Source: Styela clava (lineage: Eukaryota > Chordata > Ascidiacea > Stolidobranchia > Styelidae). Taken from it: DNA of 64,000 bases. The position numbers and the translations under genes are program-made. The stretch lies in contig NC_135251.1 in assembly GCF_964204865.1 (NCBI RefSeq), forward strand, positions 30,542,943 through 30,606,942, read 5' to 3'. Below are positions 49,272 to 61,189 of the stretch, in pieces; the stretch's first letter is position 1, and every line of letters begins with the position of its first letter. The notes below the pieces were generated by a model, which worked only from the letters and a program-made list of their open reading frames with translations, had not been told where the DNA came from and made no database searches.

Positions 49272-49505
49272 TCATTGTATCCGTTCCAATGCTTCCAACA
49301 TTAATATCGAATTTCCACGAACGACCATCATTCCAACAGGTGCAAGGGTCCCATCTTTTCTGCGCTCTGTTCCATCATCCACAACTAGATTCATGGAAGG
49401 ATCGAAACCTCGCAATATATCCGTAACAGATCGTTCACCATTTAACTTTAAATCAAATGTTTTTTCCATAAACTTCATTAATTCCGGTGGATGGGCTTTG
49501 CTCAT
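49272..49505 (-). CDS. SNRPG: Small nuclear ribonucleoprotein G (Sm protein G), intronless
   Basis: 77 residues (human SNRPG has 76), starting [17 protein letters not shown]. The open frame continues 12 codons upstream without another ATG, and MSKAHPPEL is the conserved SNRPG N-terminus. The Sm1 motif is [18 protein letters not shown] followed by SMNLVVDD. The Sm2 motif is [18 protein letters not shown]. Between them the loop is [13 protein letters not shown], diverged from human. SmG is one of seven Sm proteins that form the ring on spliceosomal U1, U2, U4 and U5 snRNAs. Known SNRPG genes usually have introns, so a single exon means intron loss or a retrocopy. I see no poly-A tail directly 3' of the stop. 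The ORF is intact, so it may be functional. Only 105 bp separate its ATG from the TSD of the nested hAT insertion upstream. Confidence 0.93.
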   Translation of the reverse strand: MSKAHPPELMKFMEKTFDLKLNGERSVTDILRGFDPSMNLVVDDGTERRKDGTLAPVGMMVVRGNSILMLEALERIQ

Positions 49506-50037
49506 GTTGATATTATGCGATACAAATACCGAAACATACACCGCGTAGCATTCTCTAGTCGGTATAATAAAAAATATTCGAAAAATACCTCATTATCGGT
49601 TGCACAGACTGTCTACACCAGTGGTCGGCAACCGTTTTCAAGTGACGGACCGGTAAAGCCTGACCAAAATGTTTGCGGACCACCTCTATACAAACGAACT
49701 AAGCCTATGCAATACATTAAACGCATTATGAAATTTATGTTAACAATATACTAAAAACGACGGTGATGCTATTTAACGCGATATCTGTATCTGATATGGT
49801 CGACATTTATTTATATTATTTCGTATTTGTAGTTATCAATAATGAAAACCAGGCCTCATATTAATAAGATTTCGGGAAAGTTAACAATGCCTGTATCATT
49901 TTGTCGGGGAGATCTTAGTCGAACTGATGAGGGACATTCTTATACGGGCGTAGAGATAACATTTGACCCAGCATTATTGCGACATACTGACATGGCAGTT
50001 GTTCATGAAGTCAGACATGCTGCTCAATAGTGTTGTG

Positions 50038-51781
50038 CAGTGGTCGGCCAACTTCATGTACTTGCGGGCCAAATATACACACAGGGTTGCCAGATTGGCT
50101 TTTTTAACGCCAAATCTGCCATTTTTGGCTTTTTTCAAACACGTTTGGCGTCAGAATTTCCGTTTGGCTTTTTGGCGTTTTTTTGGCTTTTTTCAAGTCC
50201 AGTCTAGTGTCTATTATTAAAATCATATGAAATACAATATTTAATGTGTAACATTAGCCTATTACCGGTCCTGGTGCGGTACTTAACATTAGGCTTTCCC
50301 CGAGCGTCGATTTCCCAGTTTATTGCCTTAACGCTTAACCATACCTACCCAATAAGAGTTACTTGCAGTTTCTGCTGCCGCTCAGACAGATGTTCAAGCA
50401 GGGTTGTAAACATTGCCTCGTTTTTATAGTTTTGCGTGTTGTTTGTCAGTTTTAAGTTCCGTTTCCAAAAATGGTTATATAACTTAATTTCCATTATGCC
50501 CGATGTGGAGCTTTAGGTAAATTGCAGTAGGCTAATCAAAATTTTGTCTCACGAACGATGTGATTAACTACAGTAAAAATTACTGAATTAGCTATTAGTA
50601 GTCCACCTGTAAGCGGTACGTGGTTAGATAATTTTTAATAAAGTTGATGGTTTATAAATTCTAAAATTTCGAAAATGTAGGTATATCACATACTGAAACG
50701 GTACCCTGTATTGTATATATTGAATGGTAAAATAATGCTGTTCGCTTTAATTTTTATTTGGTTTTTTGATTTTTTTAAATTGTTTCATATAGATGTCAGC
50801 TTGATTGTGTTGTGTTGAACGTCGATTCTGGTTCTTTCGTTCAATTAATCCTTTTTACTTATAAACCCTTCATCCCGCTGAAGTAGAAATCGCCATGATA
50901 GCAACCGCAAAAACACCTTTCAATGGGAAAAGACAATTGTGTGGCGCACTGAATGAACTGATGGCTCTACATCATCATCAGTATTGTTCCAAGAGCTTAA
51001 AATCTGACAAATTATGGGGTTTTTGTACTTAGTAAAATTTTTGGCTTTTTCTGGCTTTTTTTATATCCTGATTTGGCTTTTTTTCATCGCTGGGATCTGG
51101 CAACCCTGTATACACATTTCCGGTAGCGCGCGGGCCGCAATATTTCTATTTCCGCCTTCAAACAATCGCAACATTAATTGAACTTCCCTTATTATCAATG
51201 TGAAAGATGGTGTTTTTATGGCAACTTGTCGTCCAAACTTCAAATGATGATCTGACAGGCGAGTACGAAATTTATTCTAAGTGTAATGCATTTTAGATAA
51301 AGCTGCTCAAGGCCATATATTCTTCCGACCGTGCACATTACACCTTTTTCACTAGCGCACAGATGAGCTGTGGCGCAATCCCGGGTCTCGGGGTCGAATT
51401 TTCGACGACTCGTTCCGTAACGAGTTTAACATTAAAACCCTTAACAACTGCGATGCTGACTGGGCATATCGAGCGAACCGGTTTTGAAATGCGCAAGGAT
51501 TAAAAATATTTTTCCGTCCAAGCACTTTGGAATGCTCGACCATCGTCGCTCCGTTTCCCAGACATTTTCAATTTAAAAAAAATTAAAATTAACTCGAACG
51601 ATATACAACCAACGCTACTTATTACAAAACAAGCACCGTACATCAGCACTTGTTGTTACCACATAAATCCGTGTAGAGACAATAATAAATTTAGAATCAT
51701 ATTTGGTTTTATGTATTGAATGTCGGGTCGTTCGAGGGCCGCAACAAATTAGCTCACGGTTCGCAGTTTTGCCGATCCCTG
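50038..51781. mobile_element. Middle hAT element of the nest
   Basis: Ends are CAGTGGTCGGCCAAC and, reversed, CAGGGATCGGCAAAAC, related to but distinct from the outer element's ends. A perfect 8-bp TSD, GTGTTGTG, lies at 50030-50037 and 51782-51789, inside the outer element. Contains the inner element. Confidence 0.93.
50082..51108. mobile_element. Inner hAT element of the nest (1027 bp)
   Basis: Ends are CAGGGTTGCCAGATTGGC and, reversed, CAGGGTTGCCAGATCCC. A perfect 8-bp TSD, TATACACA, lies at 50074-50081 and 51109-51116. Subterminal regions on both sides are rich in TTTTTGGCTTTTTT-like repeats. Youngest of the three by nesting order. No transposase. Confidence 0.95.
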
Positions 51782-52129
51782 GTGTTGTGTTTGTCTGGTT
51801 TAGTGTTGTGTTGAGTGCTGTTTTTTAGTCGTTGGGTTTGTGGTTAGATTGTACAGGTTTTATTACGGCCTTTTTCGTTTTTGTGTCACCTTTCTGCGGA
51901 CCGGCAGTAATCTTTCCGCGGACCGGCGATGGGCCGCGGCCCGGTGGTTGCCGACCACTGGTCTACACTAGCCATATTCTCCCGACATGGTTCATTTTTC
52001 GCTCGCAAAGCCTTCGCCGAACGTCGACGGGGCGACGCCGATTTTGCCCCGGTTGCTCATTGTATATCGTATTCTCTCTTTTATCTTCCACTCGCCGCGT
52101 TTGTCTCGTTTGTTTTCTGTTTCTTTTAC

Positions 52130-52159
52130 TAAATCATCGGGGCTAGCCCCGATGATTTA
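52130..52159. repeat. 30-bp perfect palindrome
   Basis: The two 15-base halves are exact reverse complements, centred on GGGGCTAGCCCC with flanking ATCATC/GATGAT arms. It lies about 230 bp upstream of the hAT transposase ORF. Confidence 0.95.
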
Positions 52160-52389
52160 TGACGACACAATGCCGACGTTTCTTACAACAACGTGTTGAC
52201 ATATTCACGCATTCCTTCTCGTTCGTTGGTTGCTTGAAGAGTTGATAGTTTCCTCGCTTTCGTTTTTTTCGCTTGTTTCGCTATTTGAATCAGTTAGAGA
52301 CCTTTAGTCCATTTGCTTTCGATTTTCCACATTCCTTTTGAGCTCCTCACTTCTTTCCGGCTTCGCATTTCTTAGCCTTAGACCTCATA

Positions 52390-54050
52390 ATGAATAAGGT
52401 TGATGCACTACTTCGCACTCCGTTTTCGCAGCTGCCGCTGGAACAAAAATTAGAGGTACAACGTCTTAGGCCTTATCAACCAAAAAATTGTTCACTGGAA
52501 CAATCCCATGACAGAGGAAAGCGTCGGCGTACATTCTGCGCAGAAACTTGGTATAAAAAACACGAATGGCTGTGTTACAGCGAGGACAAAAATGCACTTT
52601 TTTGTTTTTATTGCCTACTTTTTGCTACCGCCTGTGACTCACGTTGGTGTAAATTTGGTTTTAGAGATCTTAAACATCTTTCCGAGCGTGCCAGGGATCA
52701 TCAATCTTCTATGGAGCATCTGGACAATGCAGTAAAATACCGAACATTCGGAAATGTTAATATTGCAGCACAGTTGGATGAAGGACGCGCGGTTTCTATT
52801 CGTCGGCACAACCAAAACGTCGAGAAAAACCTCCATGTTCTCGGTCGATTGATAGATGTTTTGAAGTTCATTGGTTGTCACACGAGCTGTCCCTCCGTGG
52901 GCACTCTTCTAATAGAGGGGTATTTTTGGATATGGTGGAATACACCGCATCCCTAGATACAGTATTGAGAGATCATCTTGATGCCGCAATCGAAAGGGAC
53001 ATCTAAGGATATCCAAAATGATTTGCTCGACTCAATGTATAAAATTTATTTACAACATTTGGCTCTGGAAATTGAGAATTGCCAGTTCCTTTCGATTCAG
53101 TCTGACGAGACAACTGACATTACGTGCGTTTCCCAACTGGCTGTGATGTTTCGGTTTGTGAAAGATGGTAAACCTACCGAGAGATTTCACAGCTTTGTAC
53201 CAATCGTTGATCGCACGGCTTGCGGGATATCGGCTGTACTGAAAGAAGTGTTACAGCCTTACAACGCGAAGTCAAAATTGATAGCTCAAACTTATGACGG
53301 CGCGGCAGTCATGAGTGGGTCGAAACATGGTGTTCAAGTTTATATAAAAGAAGATTTTCCTCATGCGCATTTTTTACATTGTTATGCACACCAATTTAAC
53401 TTCGTTATTAAAAACATGTGTCTTGATACCCCTCTCGTCCGTATATTTTTTGCAAATGTTTCGGGGTTTTCTTCATTTTTTTCCGTTTCGCCGGAACGCT
53501 CTGACCTCCTTCGCCAGATATGTAGCCGCCGTCTCCCTGCTTGTGCACCAACACGTTGGAACTTCCAATCACGCGTGGTGCAGGGCGTGTCCGAAATTAG
53601 GTCTGAGCTCATTGAGTGTTTCAATGTTGTTGTTTGTTTGTTTGTTGGCTACTCTCTGAATTTTACCCCATGATAAACGTGGGTGAATTGGAAAATGAAT
53701 TGCGATGTATATACACCAATCAAACTTTTTTGAACATCACATCAACTTGCGCGCTCTATGGGTTCCTCATAGATAACACTCTAGTAACTACCTTTGCGGC
53801 GTCTGCAAAATTTCTGGACATCATTTTGACGACGCCTATTTCTTCCGCCGACGCAGAGCGAACATTCAGCACGCTGAAGCGTATTAAAACTTATCTCAGA
53901 AACACAATGAAGCAAGATAGATTAAATTCCTTGGCTGTTTTATCCATTCACAGAGACGTTATTTCTGGGATGCATGACTTTAATCAGCGCGTTATTGAGC
54001 ATTTTGCTTCCAAGAAACCGCGGCGTGTTGCATATATGTTCAAGCAGTAG
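52390..54050 (+). pseudogene. Broken hAT transposase gene (DUF4371 / hAT dimerisation type)
   Basis: The first segment (52390-52956) has an N-terminal zinc-finger-like region (TWYKKHEWLCYSEDKNALFC, then CLLFA; later HLSERARDHQSSMEH). The frame then shifts: the family's continuation (GVFLDMVEYTASLDTVLRDH) sits in another frame before coding resumes in a third segment (to 53673) with FLSIQSDETTDITCVSQLAV, AQTYDGAAVMSGSKHGVQ and LHCYAHQFNFVI, typical of the hAT RNase-H-like core. The last segment (to 54050) holds the C-terminal dimerisation block TPISSADAERTFSTLKRIKT. The joined length is well below the usual 600-700 residues, so part of the middle is deleted. I found no TIR pair around it. The ZMYM-like N-terminus could be mistaken for a host gene, but the frameshifts argue for a dead transposase. 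Confidence 0.82.
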
Positions 54051-55678
54051 AAGTCTAGCAGCATATATATCTATGAGTGAGCGACGCATGTCCTTATCTT
54101 TGCATTAACTTTCCTTACTTCATAGTAACGTTTTAAACCTTATTTTACGTTTTGTCTGCTTTCCCGAAGTTTCTGTTAATATGTCATTGTATTTATCTGG
54201 GTAAATATTGCCTTTCCTTTTGAAAGAGGTTTCAAAATAAACTATGTCTATATTTATTAATCCCTTGACTTGGACCGGTTTTAAAGACACTTTCTTATCG
54301 TTAAAAATTGTCGCTTTTGCCGATTGGTTGTTACCGATGGAATGGTTTTTATACTCATGAATCGATGGGAGAACTTACAGCGCTCATCCTGTCCCCGTAG
54401 ATGGTGGTGACTTGGTCCTACAGTAGCTTGCCCCGGTTGTCAAAATGACCACGCGCCGCCACTGAGTGATACTACACGCAAACTAAGTGCAAAACAATAA
54501 CTTATGAATGAAACGGGATCACATAGATGTAGAATTTTCTACGGTCTTCTCGTCTCAGTACAACACTTTGGGCAACTGTGCCGAATAATGCAATACCAGG
54601 CATTGAGACAAATATTTCAATGCCGTTCTGAGCTGTTTCGTATTTATTTATTTTTGTTATGATGGATGTATAACAATATTCATACCTGAGATGATAACAA
54701 TATGAATGACATAATTATTTAAAAAATTAAAGACAATTGAAATTCAGTTGCATGTACATTGAAATGTGCGAAGGGCTACCTAGTTGTAAATATAGATGTC
54801 AGATTTGAACGCCAAATTCATATTTTAAAATGTTATGTTTTATAATAACTTCATCTAGTTGTTGTCTGACCTAAATTATTTCGTAACTAATATCTAAATT
54901 TTATCCTATCATGGAAAAAATAGTACAATTCTATATTAGTAATCAATACACACAACAATGCTGACTAGAAGCAGGGAGCTTGAATTTAGCAATGCATTAT
55001 ACTGTACTTTCACCTTGGCTTATTACCGTCCAAATATTCGCAAACAAAATATCAAAATCACGTGCACGCAGAGTAGTAACATGGTTTATGTTCAATGGCA
55101 TTGACCGTAGTAATAAAAGGAGCAACAACAATTATATACGAAGCACGGACTTAAAAATTAATACTGGTGACGAAAGAGTACCGGAAGCCTATTCATTTAT
55201 TATTTGTTAACTTATTCACCCTTTATGAAATAGAATCATTGGATTAGTACACTACATATTGCCGGTATATATATATGTATATAGAGATATTTGTTGCCGT
55301 AAATAGTGTATTGAAATAGGACAAATCATCTATGAGCCTGCGATAATTCCGAGCTTTTATAACCGTAAATTTACAGCTACGTATATTATCTCAAAATAAA
55401 TTTTAGTTTTGCTAAATAGTTTTGAATTTTGGACATTCAGTTTCGAATATACCTCATTGTATTTGTATATAAAGATATATGCGAATGAATTTCTGATTTA
55501 TCACTTTATGATGTAGCACAATTTGTGGAATTCCATTAAAAACTTCTAAAAGTAGCACTGCATGTTGGTTTGTGTACAATTCACCAAATAATTTTTATTT
55601 ATTTTTCTATTTAACCGAAAGTCGATTTATCACTGGGTAAAAATGGATTAGTTTTAAGTCTTCTGGGCATAATGTACT
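54051..55678. other. 3' flank of the hAT pseudogene and intergenic DNA
   Basis: 54075-54265 resembles the LINE 3' region at 46373-46556 (see findings) and ends at AATAAACTATGTC. Beyond it the sequence is AT-rich with a TATATA stretch near 55265 and no gene I can support. Confidence 0.4.
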
Positions 55679-55900
55679 TTAACACGGTGACGATTGTGCG
55701 ACCATGTTTCTTGCAAAGGTCTGAGGTAGATTAAATCCTTTTGTTAAAAAGCTTATGCAGTCTCCACATCCTGATATGCAAACCCCGAACGGAGAAAATA
55801 TTATCCACAAGATTGCAAAGATTAGCCCGATTGGAATAGCTATTATGAGAAGACCGATCAACCAGAAGATTGTCCAAAACCATCCACAACTGCAAGCCAT
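55679..55900 (-). CDS. Membrane microprotein, paralogue A (73 residues)
   Basis: Starts at MACSCGWFW; the frame is open upstream but has no further ATG. Two hydrophobic stretches merge into a long membrane region (FWTIFWLIGLLIIAIPIG, then LIFAILWIIF), followed by SPFGVCISGCGDC and a C-terminal segment FLTKGFNLPQTFARN. It shares the pattern PI-x5-A-I-x5-P-F-x2-C-x3-C-x5-F-L-x-K/R-x2-x-L-x4-A with the ORFs at 57429 and 61190. Probably two membrane passes with a cysteine-containing turn. A CAG acceptor-like site 36 bases before the ATG (TTTCAG) suggests a 5' UTR intron. I recognise no named family, so function is unknown. Conservation of the pattern across three copies supports it as a real gene. 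Confidence 0.7.
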   Translation of the reverse strand: MACSCGWFWTIFWLIGLLIIAIPIGLIFAILWIIFSPFGVCISGCGDCISFLTKGFNLPQTFARNMVAQSSPC

Positions 55901-57428
55901 GATAATAGATGTGCAAGACAAACAAATTCCTGAAATGCAAAATGATGTACGTCAATATAAGACTGTTTAGTTTAAATACGTGCACGTCCAGTTTGCCAAT
56001 GTTGACAACCGGCAATAAGCTGACAATCGAATTTCTGTCTCGACGAGGATACAATTGTCACGTATTGCGATTGTTCTAGTTTGAAAACTAACCATTCACA
56101 GCAAGTACTTTAGAATATATTTTTTGAAATATATTGCGTAGCCTATGCATTGACACTCTCAAGTCATCGCGATTTCTGAACCCATGACATAATATGCACC
56201 ACCGCGGTATGATACGCAAACTGATAATGCTGCTCACACAAATATTAAGCGCAATTTTCTAATCACAGACACTTATAAACAAGACAGATCTAGAAAAATA
56301 TTCATCGAAGTTTTCAAAAGTTGGTTGTGGGAAATAACTTCACGCTAATGCTGATTTCAAGTATGTTTCCAACACATTAGCCGATGTGAAAAATCAATTG
56401 TGAACTATCCACCGCTTATATTATTGTATATATAGGAGCATGCGGGAGGACTCTGTTGACATACTATGTCGAGAAGATGCGCTGGAGATCAAGATGTATA
56501 CATCCCAAAAATGGTGAACTTGTCTGCAAAGTTCAAAAAGTAATTTTGAACAGCGAGGACTCTGTCGATTCATTTCAAATCTGTTTTCTCCTATGTTTGG
56601 TACAATTTAATGATTTCAATATGCATAGCCATTATAAATCGCATTAGATCCTAGAAGTCGACAAAGAGGTTATTTATTTTGCCCAAGCGTACAAATGAGC
56701 TGGCCATAGCAACCTTCAACCCACTACACCGCAACAGGTTCGAGTTCTGTCCACATCGTCATAAAAAACATATAATTATATACTTATACCGCAGCACTTT
56801 CCTAAACCTGCCGTTTGTTGCAGGCTTAAGAAGCCATCTTTTGCGGGGTTTCAAGTTGCCATGCGTTTTCAATAGTTTTTTTTTTTTTTATTAACTCTGA
56901 TCTTGCCTAAACTCATTTTACTTGAAGTAGTCATTGCACGTTGGTACCGATAGCATCGCAAAAAAGAAAATATTTCAAGTTTATCGTCTTCAATAACATC
57001 TATGCACAAAATAACAGTTGTGGTACATTTTACGATATCGTGTAATTATTCGGAGTATTGGCGACAAGGAACAAAGAATAATGTTTAGCTGACAATAACG
57101 TCGTGTTTAATATAACAAGAAATCTAAAAAAAAGTTTACTTATTTTAAATGAAAATTCAGTACCAGCAATCTAACCAACACTGGAATAAGTGGATTATGT
57201 ACTTGATTTGTTTCGTAAGTTTACACTCTGACATTGCTCCATAACAAGTGGCATAATGTTTCTCCCAAAATATATTGATTATTAATTATTACTTTGCCGC
57301 CTTCACTTATGTGAATAACGACAATTTATTCAAGTTATCATGTATACGCAAAATAGTCTAATCATTTCATCTATATTGACATGCCATTAATTTAAACCAG
57401 TTTGTGTACTTCGGTAATATGGAAGTCT
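55901..57428. other. Spacer between microprotein genes A and B
   Basis: May hold 5' UTR exons and the promoter of copy A. The stretch near 56690-56760 has a B-box-like GGTTCGAGTTCTG but no convincing tRNA or SINE structure. Confidence 0.35.
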
Positions 57429-57662
57429 TCACGACTCATCAGATTGACCAAATCCTTGTCCCTTGGCGCAGTTTTGGGCGCACAGTGTTGCTAGTGATAT
57501 TCCTCTTTGTAAAAATTCACTGAAATCCGAACACGGCTCGATGAATGCTGCGCATGGTGCGATTGTAACAAAAAGAATTGCGCAGGTCATGCTGATGGGC
57601 CACACAAAAAAAAATAGAATCAGCCATATAATCCGCCAGCATATTTTCATTGCATCTGCCAT
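57429..57662 (-). CDS. Membrane microprotein, paralogue B (77 residues)
   Basis: Starts at MADAMKICW. Hydrophobic core IIWLILFFFVWPISMTCAIL then FVTIAPCAAFIEPC, ending in FLQRGISLATLCAQN and a polar tail. It aligns with copies A and C over about 60 residues without gaps: W-x-I-W near the start, PI, A-I/F, a proline before the cysteine region, C before five residues and FL, then K/R. The first cysteine of A and C is replaced by Phe and the LP motif by LA, making this the most divergent copy. A TTTTGTTTAG acceptor-like sequence lies upstream of the ATG. Function unknown. Confidence 0.68.
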   Translation of the reverse strand: MADAMKICWRIIWLILFFFVWPISMTCAILFVTIAPCAAFIEPCSDFSEFLQRGISLATLCAQNCAKGQGFGQSDES

Positions 57663-60600
57663 TTTCGCCCAAGTATTTTCTAAACAAAACTCTTCCACGA
57701 AGGATTAGATTCTTGAAAACAGCTTAACAAAACTCCCTTACTTGAGTATCACCACATAATATATTACAATAATACAGTATACAATTATAAATTTGATGTA
57801 CCGATACACATATCTCATCCAAGTAAATAATTTACTAATAGCACGATAGCTTGATTTGAGCGTAGTGGGTGGGGCATTCGCGCCGTTTAATATATTTGCG
57901 TCGATGCGGGTTTGTTTACCGCCAATCAATAAACACGAGAGCAGTGCTCAAATATATGGACACGACGACCCTAACGAAGTAATACGGGTATGCAATCTTT
58001 CACAGTAGACTACCGCAATCTTCACGTCTAACGCCACAAGGTGCGCAATTTCTGATGATGTCATTTTTTAAATAAATAAAAGTATTAGCCTTCAATAAAC
58101 AAAAAATAACATCTTCAGCCACGAAAATTTTAAAGCAATTGGTCCAGTAATTAATAAGAAAAGCGATATTTCGTAACGTTAGGAAGAAAAATACCAACCA
58201 GGAACATTAACGCAATTACGAAACGATCCAGAGGTACACCTCGTGTCAACTGAACATACAAATATGAAATATTAGACCTATTTTTCCGGTTTACTACACT
58301 ATTTTTAATGAATTCAGTGGACTGACAAGAATATGTTGCATTACCTCTAGACTTGCCTCGAGAGAATACTTGGTTGTGTCGATATCGTGTATTACTGTTC
58401 AGTTGACAGTCCTCTTTATTGGCCAAGTTGAGCGATTGATTTAAACAAATTTTTCATCAAGTTAATATCACATCAGGTACCTTTCAAAATTTTCATATCC
58501 AATAGTGCACAAAATTTACCAAATTAAGTTTAAAGGCAGGTTTGTGATTTGCTATTATCATGATATGCAACAGTGGCCTTCAATCTGGGTTCCGCGGCAC
58601 AGCCAGGTTTTTTTTTATTAATTGAATTGAATCCGTATATTATTTTATGTTTATTGTTCAATTAAATATTGCCAAATACCTCGTAGGTTCGCCACTATTA
58701 TTAAACTCGTTAAACTTTAAAAATCATTCCGCTTCGCCAGTATTGGGTTTGATTTTATATATATTTAGATAGAATGAGAATGCCGTACTATTGAAATTTC
58801 GGAATTTTGTTAATAACATAAAACTTCATAATATGTATTCATGAACATACGCAATGTAATTCTGGTGCCAGGTTTCATTGTGCTATCACATTTCAGTTTA
58901 CTTTTATTTGAATGCAACTAAAATTTTTATTTTTATTTTTTGAAAAATTATGTTTTTTTTTAAAAAAAAACAGATACAAGCTTAGGCCGGATCTTGTGGG
59001 CGTACCTTTATAATCATCATATTCGAGGTATAGTAAAGATTTTTACAGTTATGGAATCTCTCACCTGGTTTATCTGAAAACAAGCTTTTCTGAAGTGTGA
59101 TTGAAATAGTAATAAGTAGGTTGGTTACTTTTAGCGAAATGACATAAAACTTCCGGAATCGCTTTTAAGGCTACTTTTGAAGCATGATATTCAGAAATTT
59201 AGCGAGGATGAGATGTTTATATAGTCCAAGAGGCGGTCATATAGTCCTCATGCAGTAATGAAAATAATAATCAGATCAGGACAACTGCTGCGTTTGTAAG
59301 AATTACTGGTTAGGCAAAGCAAGTGGTTCTATAATTAAAAATGGTATGTAAGATAGAGTCTGCAAATAACTAGTATTTCATAACGTAGTGAGAACTTTGA
59401 GCCGTAATCTTAACTATCTCTGTTTTAGCTGTTAGTCATGTTTTGGTAGAATTACATACAAAATTAACCAAAATTCATCAATCTGATAAAAAAAAAGGCT
59501 AAAAATATGTGAATAAAGTTGTAAACGGCGCTCAAATTTATAGATTGTGAACTTGTACTGGGTAAATACAATATTGTGTATAGTACATTTTATACACTAC
59601 AAATAGCAAATAAATTTTATCTTATCGCGGTGATATACCTATTGAGTGAAAAAAGATAAGAATACTCACAAAATCAACTTTATACAGCGTGCTGATGAAG
59701 TTCCTGTAACAACTGTATATTTTTCAAAACCAACTTGCCACGCCCATACGCAGAGAAAACTAAATTTATTTGCTGCTACAATGATCAGGAAACAAGTCTT
59801 GCTGTGAAAACCACCAGAAGGCTTTTTTACACTGTCTCGTTTTCTCTCGTTGCCTATATTTTGTAGCCTAAGGCCTCAATACCGGTGCGTGTCGCAATGT
59901 GTTTATGGGATCAGCAATGCAACAGTGCGTAAAATGCCGTGTTCTGTTGTCTTACGCGTTTCGATTTCGTCATTGCTCAAAACAGCTATTAATAGAAATA
60001 GGAAAGAGTAAGCACGTAATACCGGGTTGAGAACTATCAATATATATGTTATAAACAAATGGTTGAATATAAGATGCGCATACTGGAAGTAAAAACGTCA
60101 CAATCCGTTTCTAGAATGCAACCTATAGTATCGCTATAAAACTCTGTCTTATATTATACTAATATTGCACAAGTTTACGTTGTCGTAGAAAAATTATGTC
60201 TAATTCTCATAATCCAGCGCAAATTTGCATGACAGACTTTGATGGTTTTGCGACAACAATATACATCTTTGCAATGTAAATTTGTATCCATCAATCTCGT
60301 CACGTCTCATATACATCGGTACTGATAGCGCTCCAGTAATCTCCTTAATGCAATACTAAACAATTCTTGAAATAATTTACGAAGAAATCATTATGTATCT
60401 ATGCATTCATGTCATTTGTGTTAAATACGTGTGGAAAGTTGTTTCATCCTATTAAATACAATTAATTAAGGATCAATTCGTTCATAAAATTACCTAAAAT
60501 TAAATCATTTTGCAGGATTTTCCATGGAAAACGTCATATGGGATGGGACAGTACATATTTGTATTTCCCATGGCACACGTGGGACACGAAAACCGTTTGA

Positions 60601-61189
60601 TTTTCGGGGAAATGATGTTAAAAAATTTCGTTAATGACTTCGTGCCCATATATTTGAGCATAGACCTCTTGTTAGTTATAAAGAGCAATATATATATTCA
60701 GCATTAACAATATACTTCGTGAAGGGGCCGATGGACACATGTATAATAGTTAAGAATATAACGTTAACAAAGTAAATTTTGTTGTTTTGCATGTCTCTTC
60801 GTACATGTGGTCCTATTTAGTAGAAGTTAAATCTGAATTTAACAATTTTTATTGGATTTTATTCCAATGGGAATCTCACAGGCATAATTGCTATGGGATG
60901 GGAATGGGGAAGAAAAATATGTCCCATGGACAAGCCTGCCATTTTGACATGATCATTCAAATTATAAAATTGAAATTGGCTGCTTTATTTTTGTGCATTT
61001 CACAACATATTTAAGATTTTGTTTCCGAATTTTAAAAATAGACGTTGCTGGAAATAGTATGATAATATTCAAGGGGATATATAAAAATGTTCACAATACA
61101 ATACTATGTTTTAAGTACTGGAAATTAAATGAAATAATATGCATTAATTTAGAATGGAATGCAGTTCAGTAAAATGTGAAGTTTAAAGT
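57663..61189. other. Long spacer between microprotein genes B and C
   Basis: No gene I can support. A single hAT-like terminus (CAGTGGCCTTCAATC at about 58571) has no matching partner. Two short segments near 60537-60600 and 60890-60945 share a TATGGGATGGGA...CCCATGG pattern. T- and A-rich runs near 58920-58970. Confidence 0.4.

Larger units (their letters stand above)
49619..51960. mobile_element. Outer hAT element of a three-level nest
   Basis: Ends are CAGTGGTCGGCAACCG and, reversed, CAGTGGTCGGCAACCACCG. A perfect 8-bp TSD, GTCTACAC, lies at 49611-49618 and 51961-51968. Spanning 2342 bp, it shrinks to about 590 bp without the nested insertion at 50038-51781. It holds a 62-codon ORF (49842-50030) of unknown meaning. 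Sits just upstream of SNRPG. Confidence 0.95.

Noticed and set aside
52390-52956. ZMYM-like host gene reading of the zinc-finger ORF
   Set aside because: Downstream segments carry the hAT core and dimerisation blocks with frameshifts and an internal deletion, indicating a dead transposase.
58151-58426. 91-codon minus-strand open frame with a hydrophobic end
   Set aside because: Apparent start is TTG and there is no similarity to the nearby microprotein family.
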